A model generated the notes under the pieces. That model made no database searches, was not told the origin of the DNA, and saw only the letters and a list, made by a program, of their open reading frames with translations. A program made the position numbers and the translations under genes. DNA of 17,273 bases from a bacterium (GTDB lineage: Bacteria > SZUA-79 > Acidulodesulfobacterales > Acidulodesulfobacteraceae): assembly GCA_021806125.1 (NCBI GenBank), contig JAJZYC010000014.1, positions 1 to 17,273 of the forward strand. Reading direction: 5' to 3'. Positions 6,950 through 14,073 of the stretch are shown here, in pieces. How positions within the stretch are numbered: position 1 is the stretch's first letter; each line of letters starts with the position of its first letter.

Positions 6950-8710
6950 TTAAAGATTAATTTTGCTTTCTAAAGATTTTTTTAATTTAATTTTTTTTCT
7001 TCTTTTTGATTTTATTGCGCTATGAGGACATATGTCTATGCATAGTTTGCAAAAATTACATACTTCCGCGTCTATGAAAATATCTTTATTACCTGCGATT
7101 TTGATTGCCGGACATCTTGTTTTTTGATAGCATAACCTGCACTCGAATTTATCACAGGCAGAATTATTAATATATAAAAATGAGGAGTAATTTAAATTTC
7201 GTCCGGATTTGGCAAAATTATCGCAGTCGTTGTCGATAAATATTAAAGGCAAGTCTTGTATTACGCTTAAATCTTTCAAACGGGTTCTTTTCTTTACCGC
7301 TGTTTTTTTTAAAGATTTTAATAGCGGATGCGAAATTAAGTTTTCTATATTATAATCGGAATCGAAAATCGATTTATAAACGACGAACGTAATTTTTCCT
7401 TTAAAATTTAATCCGCCGTTTATTTTAACAAATTTATCTATCTGTTCGGAAAATTTGAGGGCTGAAATAAAAATATAAAAAGTTTTGTTCAGGTCTTTAG
7501 AGCATAGATTGAACGATAAAAAAAGAGGATTTTCCGTAATAATTATATTTTGAAACGAAAATTTTAATGGGCTTGAGTTTAAAAGGGAGAAGCAGCCTTC
7601 TTCGCCAATTAATACATAATCCTCGGGAACCCCGATTTTTTTTTCGAGGGCTTGTAAAAATGTAAATAAAGTACAGCCGGGGCAAAAAGATTTTGGAGAT
7701 TTTATTTCCGTTATTTTAAAATCATCCGTACAAAATCCTAATTCTATGCCGCCATTATTGCCGGATCCAATAATTTTTAAATTTTCGAAGTTTAATGACG
7801 GTTTATTGTTTTCTAATACGTCGGCGAGCTGTTGCCGCAGTATAGTTTTATCGTCGAATATGTATATATTTTTGTAATAACTGCCGCAATTGGACTTAAT
7901 TAATTCAAGAAACTCCGATGAATCTACCGGGTTAAGAAGGTTAAATAAGACAATATCCGAATTTTCCGAAAAATTTTTATTTTCTATAATTCTGTGAAAG
8001 TATGCGGCATCGGTCAAGACAAGATTATCTCCTGTTTTTCCTTTGAATAGTTTAATATGCCCGCCCGTATTCTTGAAAAATTGAATATTTTTTTTCAGGT
8101 CGTAAGTAATCGCGTGTCCGTCGTCGCCTTCAAAAGACAAAGACAAATGGGGTTTTGCCGCAGTCCGCTCGGTGTATTCTTTTTTTTCGTCGATGCCGTA
8201 TTCGTTCATAACCGAGTCGTTAAGATAAATAAGAACCGGTAATTTTAATTTCTCGGAAAGTTCGAAGTAATAAGGCAGATAATCTACGAATTCCGATATC
8301 TTGTAATAATTATAGACGGGGAAAATACTTTCGAAAGAAAAGGAAAATTTTTTGATGCCTTGTTTCTTAAAAAGAAATAAGACAACGCCCCCGTTTAAGT
8401 TTTTATTGCCGATAAAATATTTTTCTAAATTTATGAAATTCAAAAAAGACTGGTCGAAAGCGAATGCCATAGCTCTTCTGTTAGTTATGGCAAGAGAATA
8501 AATTTCCGTCCATAAAAAATCCGTATCCGGCTGAATTCTCAAAGAAGACGTTCTGTCGATTTCGGGGAGATTATCCGTTAATTTACCGTCGATAAATATA
8601 TTATTAATCCCGTTATTTAACGCTCTTTTTAAAATAAATTCGATGCCGCAGGTAATTTCGTAACCGTTGCCTTCGGTTAAAATATTTCTATTTCTCTTAA
8701 AAATTCCCAT
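6950..8710 (-). CDS. Divergent IorA-like protein with two C-terminal [4Fe-4S] motifs, TPP motif lost
   Basis: A 586-residue homologue of IorA, the large subunit of indolepyruvate ferredoxin oxidoreductase, which normally oxidises aryl 2-oxoacids to acyl-CoA with thiamine diphosphate. Architecture and length fit: a degenerate pyrimidine-binding domain (LTEGNGYEITCGIEF at 11-25; YYFELSEKLKLPVLIYL at 147-163), then CPGC (343-346) and IGEEGCFSLLNSSPL (368-382), which match the family CPGCPH and IGDIGCYTLG motifs. Where IorA has the GDGxxxHSG-type Mg-TPP motif, this protein reads YIFISALKFSEQ (412-423). The GYPGTPSSE substrate-side motif is also missing. The ferredoxin-like tail is kept: C519, C524, C527, C533 (first spacing x4, not x2) and C551, C554, C557, C561, then a basic end rich in Lys and Arg. 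It follows the MFS exporter gene by 16 bases without a clear ribosome binding site. An electron-transfer or scaffold role is possible; TPP catalysis is unlikely. Confidence 0.75.
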   Translation of the reverse strand: MGIFKRNRNILTEGNGYEITCGIEFILKRALNNGINNIFIDGKLTDNLPEIDRTSSLRIQPDTDFLWTEIYSLAITNRRAMAFAFDQSFLNFINLEKYFIGNKNLNGGVVLFLFKKQGIKKFSFSFESIFPVYNYYKISEFVDYLPYYFELSEKLKLPVLIYLNDSVMNEYGIDEKKEYTERTAAKPHLSLSFEGDDGHAITYDLKKNIQFFKNTGGHIKLFKGKTGDNLVLTDAAYFHRIIENKNFSENSDIVLFNLLNPVDSSEFLELIKSNCGSYYKNIYIFDDKTILRQQLADVLENNKPSLNFENLKIIGSGNNGGIELGFCTDDFKITEIKSPKSFCPGCTLFTFLQALEKKIGVPEDYVLIGEEGCFSLLNSSPLKFSFQNIIITENPLFLSFNLCSKDLNKTFYIFISALKFSEQIDKFVKINGGLNFKGKITFVVYKSIFDSDYNIENLISHPLLKSLKKTAVKKRTRLKDLSVIQDLPLIFIDNDCDNFAKSGRNLNYSSFLYINNSACDKFECRLCYQKTRCPAIKIAGNKDIFIDAEVCNFCKLCIDICPHSAIKSKRRKKIKLKKSLESKINL

Positions 8711-8726
8711 AATTTTTCTGAATTAA

Positions 8727-10226
8727 CTACATTAAATCGATAGGTTCCGCACCTTCTATTTTTTTAAGTTTTACATCCTTTTTAGCGACGGAAATAATAG
8801 TTGCAAAAATATTTATAGCTACAAGCGAAATCATAACGACCGCAAATCCGTGCATAAATGCGGAAACGTAAACCGATTCGGGCATGCGTGAATGTACCGT
8901 GGTGCCCGTATGCGACAGCTCGTATCCGTGTTTGAGATACGTAAAGATGAGTCCTGATATTGCAACGCCGAAAATAAGTCCGAGCGCCCTCATCATATTT
9001 AGTATTCCGCCAGCAACGCCAAGCCTTTCAGGAGGCGCCGAAAGCATTATCGCGCTGTTGTTCGGGGGTGTAAAAATGCCCATTCCGACCCCGAGTATAA
9101 TGAATTCGAAAATTAAAAGATACAGGTTTACAGATGAAGTTAAAAACGTTAGAAGCAGTGTCGAAACCGCACAAATAAACATTCCTGCCGTGGTCATAAT
9201 ACGGGAGCCAAATTTGTCGGAGATTGCTCCTGCAAAAGGGGCGATTATAGCCATAGAAAGCGGTATAGGGGTTAAAATAGAACCCGTTACCGCCGCATTA
9301 TAATGCAGTACTTCTTCTAAGTAAAAAGGCATAAGAAATAAAACGGCAAAAAGAACGTAATAAGACAAAAGACCGGTAGTGTTGCCTGCTGAAAACCCCC
9401 ATTTCTTAAACATTTTAAGGTCTATCATCGGATGTTTAACCTTAAGCTCGGTATATACAAAAAGCGGAAGCAACACTGCGGCAATAAGGAAATAAATAAG
9501 TATTACGGGGGAATTCCACCCGAGTTTTTCGCCCTGATTAACGGCTAAGACTAAAGAAGCCAATCCGGCGGCAAAAAAAGATATGCCCAAATAATCTATT
9601 TTTTCCTTTTCTTTGCCGAATTTGGCTTTGCTCGACGGAAGTATAAACAGGGCCATAAACGTGCCTATAATGCCTATGGGGACATTGACGTAAAATATTA
9701 AACGCCAGTTTACGGCGGCAATAAGGACGCCTCCTACAAACGGACCTACGGACATTGCTATAGCCTGTATAGAACCCTGAAGCCCTATAGCTTTTCCTAA
9801 TTCGTTCGAAGGAAAAGCCTGCGTGATTATGGCAACTGAATTTGCCTGAAGCAAGCCTGCGCCGACTGCTTGAAGCACGCGGGAAAATATCAGGAAATCC
9901 GCGTTAGGAGCCAATCCGCACAAAGCGGAACCGACGGTAAACACAACAAAGCCGATATTATACATCTTTGTCCTTCCGAACATATCGGCAAGCCTGCCGA
10001 AAAGAGGCAAAAAAACCGTTAGAGTCAACATATAGGCCATTGCAACCCATTCTATGGTGGACATCGGAACGGCAAAGCCATGCTGCATCGTCGGCATTGC
10101 GACGTTAACTATGCTGACGTCCAAAGCGGACATAGTCGCGCCGACAAGAACCGTCGTGAGTATGAACCACTTCCAGTTGGGATGAGACTCGAAGTAGGGA
10201 TGAGGAAATCCAGATTTTTTTTCCAA
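8727..10226 (-). CDS. MFS multidrug exporter, DHA2 (EmrB/QacA) family, 14 TM
   Basis: A 499-residue inner-membrane proton-driven exporter of the DHA2 family. Signatures are LDVSIVNVAMPTM (35-47, family motif in TM1), GRLADMFGRTKMY (motif A, about 77-89), an Arg-rich TM4 start (FSRVLQAVGAGLLQ) and the exporter motif C region SVGPFVGGVL in TM5. Hydrophobic stretches fit 14 membrane segments, with a charged loop around 203-215 in the middle. The start is TTG at 10226: GGGGGG lies 7 bases before it, and no ATG occurs until the middle of TM1. It begins 16 bases after the aspS stop, so it is co-transcribed with aspS. No membrane-fusion (EmrA) partner or dedicated regulator is adjacent, and the substrate cannot be told from sequence. 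Confidence 0.9.
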   Translation of the reverse strand: MEKKSGFPHPYFESHPNWKWFILTTVLVGATMSALDVSIVNVAMPTMQHGFAVPMSTIEWVAMAYMLTLTVFLPLFGRLADMFGRTKMYNIGFVVFTVGSALCGLAPNADFLIFSRVLQAVGAGLLQANSVAIITQAFPSNELGKAIGLQGSIQAIAMSVGPFVGGVLIAAVNWRLIFYVNVPIGIIGTFMALFILPSSKAKFGKEKEKIDYLGISFFAAGLASLVLAVNQGEKLGWNSPVILIYFLIAAVLLPLFVYTELKVKHPMIDLKMFKKWGFSAGNTTGLLSYYVLFAVLFLMPFYLEEVLHYNAAVTGSILTPIPLSMAIIAPFAGAISDKFGSRIMTTAGMFICAVSTLLLTFLTSSVNLYLLIFEFIILGVGMGIFTPPNNSAIMLSAPPERLGVAGGILNMMRALGLIFGVAISGLIFTYLKHGYELSHTGTTVHSRMPESVYVSAFMHGFAVVMISLVAINIFATIISVAKKDVKLKKIEGAEPIDLM

Positions 10227-10242
10227 TTTAATACCCCCCGTT

Positions 10243-12027
10243 TTATTCTGATTTTATATTTTTACCGGGCGTTTCCCTCAACTTTATCCCAAGTTCTTTA
10301 AGCTGAACGTCTTTTACGAAGGAAGGTGCATCCGATAGCGGACAGTATGCTTTTTGAGTTTTAGGAAAAGCTATTACGTCCCTGATAGAGTTTTCATTTC
10401 TTAACAACATTAATATTCTATCCACGCCGAAGGCTATACCGCCGTGGGGAGGCGCTCCGAAACTGAGTGCATCTAAAAGAAATCCGAATTTAAGTTTTGC
10501 GTCTTCCGGAGATATAGAGAGAATTTCAAAAATTTTACCCTGCAGTTTAGTGTCATGGATTCTGATACTGCCGCCGCCTATTTCTTCTCCGTTAAGCACG
10601 AGGTCGTAACTGTCGGATTTAACGGAAAGAGGGTCATTTTCGAGCCTGACCAAATCTTTTTTTGCAGGAGAAGTAAACGGGTGATGAACGGCAACGATTT
10701 TTTTTTCTTCCTCGGAGTATTCAAATAAAGGAAAATTAACGACCCATAAAATATCGAGTCTGCCTTCCTGTATAAGATTGTATTTTTTAGCAAGGTGAAG
10801 CCTTAATCTTCCGAGAACGTTTTCAGCGATTTTTTTTGAATCCGACTGGTAGAAAATGATATCGCCGTTTTTAGCCGCAAGCCTTGAAACAGCTTTATTT
10901 CTTTCATCGTCGGATATAAATTTTGAAATTCCGCCTTCGAGGATGCCGTTTTCTCCCACTTTAGTCCATGCAAGACCTTTTGCTCCGAAATCTTTAACCG
11001 TATTTAAAAGTTCGTCGATGTCTTTTCTCGAAAGCAGATTAGAACCGTCGGGCAGACAGACGGCTTTGACTGCGCCGCCTTTTTGGATATTATCTTTAAA
11101 TACATTTAACTGTGAGCCTGCAAAAATATCGGTTAAATTATTGATAATCAGTCCAAATCTTGTATCGGGTTTATCGCTGCCGTATTTATCCATTGCTTCG
11201 TCGTAGTCCAATACCTTAAAAGGTCTTTCTAATTCTATGCCTAAGAGTTTATTAAATAAAGAAGCAAACAATTCTTCCGTAACCGAAATAACGTCTTCGG
11301 TTTCTACAAAAGACATTTCCATATCGAGCTGGGTAAATTCAGGCTGTCTGTCCGCCCTTAAATCTTCATCCCTGAAACAACGCACTATCTGATAATATCT
11401 TTCAAATCCGCTGACCATAAGAATTTGTTTGAATAGTTGAGGGGATTGCGGAAGAGCAAAGAAATGACCGTGATTTAGCCTGGAAGGCACTAAAAAGTCC
11501 CTGGATCCTTCAGGCGTGCTTTTCGTCAAAAAAGGCGTTTCTATATCAAAAAAACCTTTATTATTTAAAAACTCTCTAATCAGATAGGTGAATTTAGACC
11601 TAAATATTAAGTTATCCTTTAATCTCTTGCTTCTTAAATCTAAATACCTGTATTTCAGCCTGGTAAATTCGTTGACCTCGCTTTCTTCGTCAATCTGGAA
11701 CGGCAAGGTTTCGCAGGCGTTAAGAATCTGGACTGATTTTGAAATAAGTTCTATGCCGCCGGTTTTTAAAGCCGGGTTTGCCGTCCCCTCCGGTCTTTTT
11801 CTTACCGTTCCCGTAATGGAAACTACATATTCGTTTTTTAATTTTTTAGCGACGATGAAAGATTCTTTGTCGATGTTTTCGTCAAAAACTATCTGCAGTA
11901 TGCCTGAATAATCCCTTAAATCGATGAATATCAATCCTCCGTGGTCGCGGTAATGCATTACCCAGCCTTTGAATGTAAACTCTTTACCGGTATCGGATTC
12001 GCTAACCCCTTCGCATAATGTTCGCAT
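10243..12027 (-). CDS. aspS: Aspartyl-tRNA synthetase (probably nondiscriminating, Asp/Asn type)
   Basis: A 594-residue bacterial-type class IIb synthetase that charges tRNA-Asp in the cytoplasm. The N-terminal OB-fold anticodon domain (GWVMHYRDHGGLIFIDLRD at 21-39) is followed by the catalytic core with class II motif 2 (FRDEDLRADRQPEFTQLD), the bacterial GAD insertion domain and motif 3 (GGIAFGVDRILMLL) near the end. H29 and G81 (RPEGTANP) match the residues reported in the nondiscriminating Pseudomonas aeruginosa enzyme (His31, Gly82), which also charges tRNA-Asn. This would fit a GatCAB transamidation route to Asn-tRNA. The ATG at 12027 is preferred because MRTLCEGV starts where the family starts and GGGAA lies 11 bases upstream. 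An in-frame TTG at 12045 would add six residues. It is the first gene of a four-gene operon. Confidence 0.96.
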   Translation of the reverse strand: MRTLCEGVSESDTGKEFTFKGWVMHYRDHGGLIFIDLRDYSGILQIVFDENIDKESFIVAKKLKNEYVVSITGTVRKRPEGTANPALKTGGIELISKSVQILNACETLPFQIDEESEVNEFTRLKYRYLDLRSKRLKDNLIFRSKFTYLIREFLNNKGFFDIETPFLTKSTPEGSRDFLVPSRLNHGHFFALPQSPQLFKQILMVSGFERYYQIVRCFRDEDLRADRQPEFTQLDMEMSFVETEDVISVTEELFASLFNKLLGIELERPFKVLDYDEAMDKYGSDKPDTRFGLIINNLTDIFAGSQLNVFKDNIQKGGAVKAVCLPDGSNLLSRKDIDELLNTVKDFGAKGLAWTKVGENGILEGGISKFISDDERNKAVSRLAAKNGDIIFYQSDSKKIAENVLGRLRLHLAKKYNLIQEGRLDILWVVNFPLFEYSEEEKKIVAVHHPFTSPAKKDLVRLENDPLSVKSDSYDLVLNGEEIGGGSIRIHDTKLQGKIFEILSISPEDAKLKFGFLLDALSFGAPPHGGIAFGVDRILMLLRNENSIRDVIAFPKTQKAYCPLSDAPSFVKDVQLKELGIKLRETPGKNIKSE

Positions 12028-12084
12028 TTTTATAATGTTTCCCAAAATTTTTAAAATGGTTGGATTTTTAGTTCAATTTTAAAG

Positions 12085-12112
12085 TTTATAATTTTAGCAC
12101 TGCTTATGTCAA
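12085..12112 (-). promoter_or_regulatory. Sigma-70-type promoter of the aspS operon
   Basis: On the minus strand a consensus -35 TTGACA (12107-12112), a 16-base spacer and a -10 TATAAA (12085-12090). The -35 falls in the last codons of the upstream hydrolase gene. Transcription would start near 12078, leaving a leader of about 50 bases before aspS. It should drive aspS, the exporter and the IorA/B-like pair. Confidence 0.7.
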
Positions 12113-12940
12113 TAAAAATTTATCTATCTCTTTCTCCATAGGATAATTTTCATATAAAAAATCGATATGATTCCTGGCGGGAATATCGCTAATGACGGAG
12201 CCGGTTAATTTTTTATGCAATTCTATAATGCATTTATCTTTTATAATTAAATCATCTTTAGAATATATAATATTGAAAGGAATTTTTCCGCGGTTAATAA
12301 TATTTAAATCGTCCACGCAATGCCCGCTGTAATATTTAGAATACTTGAAATCATTTATTACGATCTGCCGGGGGGTTCTTTTTATATCCGTTAAAGCGCC
12401 GTTTAAAACATTTTTTTCTTTTGACGCAAGTGCGTCTCTTAAAAAAAGCATAATCGTTCTGTCAAAAGACTTCTCCAGACTTTTTATAAAACTATCGCTT
12501 ATATGAGTATTATGGCATCCGGCGATAAGCATGGCTTTTTCGACATTATAAAGGAATAAGGACGCATATTTAATGCAGACCTGCGCCCCCATAGAATGTC
12601 CTATTAAAATATAATTTTTGCCCTCTCCAAAAAGCTTAGACGAAAGAGCGTTGATAGTTTCCGCGTAATAAGTTATGCCGTCCGCATCTTTCACGGAGAA
12701 ACCGTAATTTAATATGCTTTCTCCGGCGGACGCGGCAGACCTGAAATGAAAAGGAAGATCGAAAACCAGTATATTGAAAATTCCGCCGTATTTTTTCCTT
12801 ATATAATCAAAAACCCAGAGCAACGAAAGATGGTTTCCTCCGGCGCCGTGAATTATGATGACCGTTTTGGCTTTCTCAGGTGCCGAAGACCTGTGAAGTA
12901 TATAAAAGATTTTGATGTCGTTTAGTTCGATATAAGGCAT
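12104..12940 (-). CDS. Alpha/beta-fold hydrolase
   Basis: A 278-residue single-domain alpha/beta hydrolase, probably cytoplasmic since no signal peptide is seen. The catalytic triad can be placed: nucleophile S116 in GHSMGA (114-119), acid D229 or D230 in YSKDDLI, and H258 in ARNHIDF. An HGAGGN oxyanion-hole motif (31-36) follows a strongly hydrophobic strand (KTVIIIHGAGG). These are the features of a serine esterase, lipase or related C-C or C-O hydrolase; the substrate cannot be assigned. The ATG at 12940 has no ribosome binding site but begins nine bases after a consensus -10 box, so it is probably translated from a leaderless mRNA. It is its own transcription unit: aspS downstream has a separate promoter that begins inside its 3' end. 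UppS is divergent from it. Confidence 0.85.
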   Translation of the reverse strand: MPYIELNDIKIFYILHRSSAPEKAKTVIIIHGAGGNHLSLLWVFDYIRKKYGGIFNILVFDLPFHFRSAASAGESILNYGFSVKDADGITYYAETINALSSKLFGEGKNYILIGHSMGAQVCIKYASLFLYNVEKAMLIAGCHNTHISDSFIKSLEKSFDRTIMLFLRDALASKEKNVLNGALTDIKRTPRQIVINDFKYSKYYSGHCVDDLNIINRGKIPFNIIYSKDDLIIKDKCIIELHKKLTGSVISDIPARNHIDFLYENYPMEKEIDKFLLT

Positions 12941-12948
12941 AGATAATT

Positions 12949-12976
12949 ATTATAGTTTTCAACGGCGCCGATTCAA
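12949..12976 (-). promoter_or_regulatory. Leaderless-type promoter of the alpha/beta hydrolase gene
   Basis: On the minus strand TTGAAT (12971-12976), a 16-base spacer and a perfect -10 TATAAT (12949-12954). The ATG starts at 12940, so transcription would start at its A or up to four bases earlier (A at 12944). No Shine-Dalgarno is present, which supports a leaderless or near-leaderless mRNA. Confidence 0.65.
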
Positions 12977-13061
12977 AAAATTAGTGAAATATGATATTAT
13001 AATAAATTAAAAAATAAAAAAATCTTTAAATTCAAGTAATAAAAATTATTATAAGTTTGAT

Positions 13062-13067
13062 TATAAC
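13062..13067 (+). promoter_or_regulatory. Candidate -10 box before uppS
   Basis: TATAAC lies ten bases before the uppS ATG (13078), which again would give a leader of only a few bases. No convincing -35 box is seen at 16 to 18 bases upstream; the surrounding 12977-13060 stretch is nearly pure A and T. No ribosome binding site precedes the ATG. Confidence 0.3.
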
Positions 13068-13077
13068 ACAGTAAATA

Positions 13078-13926
13078 ATGACATTCTTAAAAAAAGCGAT
13101 ATATTATTATTACAGGAACAGGCTTAAAAAGGAAGTATTAAGAAATAAAATTCCCGGTCATATAGGTATAATACTTGACGGAAACAGAAGATACGCGAAA
13201 AAATGCGGGTTTGAAGATACATTTAAAGGGCACAAAAAAGGAGCGGATAAATTATATAAAGTTTTATCCTGGTGCATAGAATTAAACATCAAGATAGTTA
13301 CAGTCTGGGCATTCTCCACCGACAATTTTAAAAGGAACAAGTCGGAAGTAGAAGGTTTATTTGAAATTATAAAATCCCAGCTTGAATTTTATATAAATTC
13401 GAAATTTATTAATGAAAACAAAATAAGGGTTTCCGTTATAGGCAAAAGAGAACTTCTGCCTGAAAGTTTATTAAACGTTATAGACAGGCTTGAAGATAAA
13501 ACGAAAGATTATTCCAATTTAAGGCTTTATATCGCCTTAGGATACGGCGGCAGACAGGAAATATGCGATGCAATAATAAATTTTATTTCCGATAATATTT
13601 ACATAAAAAGCAAATTAAATCCTGCCTATGAAAACGGCGGGGATAATCAGCCTCAGTGTCCTTCAGGCTTTACGGACGGTTACGATTATCTGTCTAATAT
13701 CATTACCGTAGAAAACATATCCAAATATCTTTACGCGAAAAGCTCTCCGGATCCGGACCTGATTATCAGGACGAGCGGCGAAATAAGGCTGTCAGGATTT
13801 CTTTTGTGGCAGAGCGCTTACTCCGAGTTTTATTTTTGCGATGCATACTGGCCGGAGTTCAGGGAAATAGATTTTTTGAGAGCCATAAGAAGCTATCAGT
13901 CGCGTCAAATCAGGTCGGGAAAGTGA
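13078..13926 (+). CDS. uppS: Cis-prenyltransferase, (di)trans,polycis-undecaprenyl diphosphate synthase-like
   Basis: A 282-residue cis-prenyltransferase that extends farnesyl (or similar) diphosphate with isopentenyl diphosphate to make the polyprenyl carrier lipid for cell-wall and O-antigen synthesis. Motifs are HIGIILDGNRRYA (28-40, catalytic D34), GHKKGADKL (51-59), VWAFSTDNF (76-84), ALGYGGRQE (153-161) and RTSGEIRLSGFLLWQSAYSE (231-250). DGNRRYA and LGYGGR, in place of DGNGRWA and NYGGR of typical bacterial UppS, are also common in archaeal and actinobacterial members, so chain length and stereochemistry are uncertain. Residues about 171-205 form an extra loop (ENGGDNQPQ) that explains the length above the usual 230-260. 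In many bacteria cdsA and dxr follow uppS; here an MFS gene does instead. Confidence 0.9.
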   Translation: MTFLKKAIYYYYRNRLKKEVLRNKIPGHIGIILDGNRRYAKKCGFEDTFKGHKKGADKLYKVLSWCIELNIKIVTVWAFSTDNFKRNKSEVEGLFEIIKSQLEFYINSKFINENKIRVSVIGKRELLPESLLNVIDRLEDKTKDYSNLRLYIALGYGGRQEICDAIINFISDNIYIKSKLNPAYENGGDNQPQCPSGFTDGYDYLSNIITVENISKYLYAKSSPDPDLIIRTSGEIRLSGFLLWQSAYSEFYFCDAYWPEFREIDFLRAIRSYQSRQIRSGK

Positions 13927-13985
13927 TTTATAATAATAAGACAAGACATCGGTTTGCCGTCATGATATTCGAATTAATTATTATG

Positions 13986-14014
13986 TTGTCATTCCCGCGA
14001 AAGCGGGAATCCAG
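13986..14014. repeat. REP-like hairpin repeat (TTGTCATTCCCGC..GCGGGAATCCAG)
   Basis: ATTCCCGC (13991-13998) and GCGGGAAT (14003-14010) form a perfect 8-bp stem closed by a GAAA tetraloop, flanked by TTGTC and CCAG. This is a widely dispersed palindromic element of many bacterial genomes, similar to Neisseria ATTCCC/GGGAAT repeats and to REP elements mobilised by REP-associated tyrosine transposases. It stands out as GC-rich in an AT-rich gap (13927-14073). With no T-tract it is not a standard terminator. Only one copy is in view. Confidence 0.7.
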
Positions 14015-14073
14015 AGTATCGGCAAGGAAGCGATTTACTGTCAAAAAGTTTAAATATCTTGGGAGAATGCAGT

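Noticed and set aside
6950..8710. IorA-like gene as a pseudogene
   Set aside because: The frame is open over 586 codons, both Fe-S motifs keep all eight cysteines, and the domain order is intact. Loss of the TPP motif looks like divergence rather than decay.
8884..9303. 139-codon plus-strand ORF inside the DHA2 exporter gene
   Set aside because: It is antisense to a well-supported membrane protein gene, has no recognised domain, and is explained by the low number of stop codons on that strand.
14059..14073. TTG start for the YajR-like transporter
   Set aside because: GGGAGAA is spaced correctly for the ATG at 14074 and would lie inside the coding region if TTG were used.
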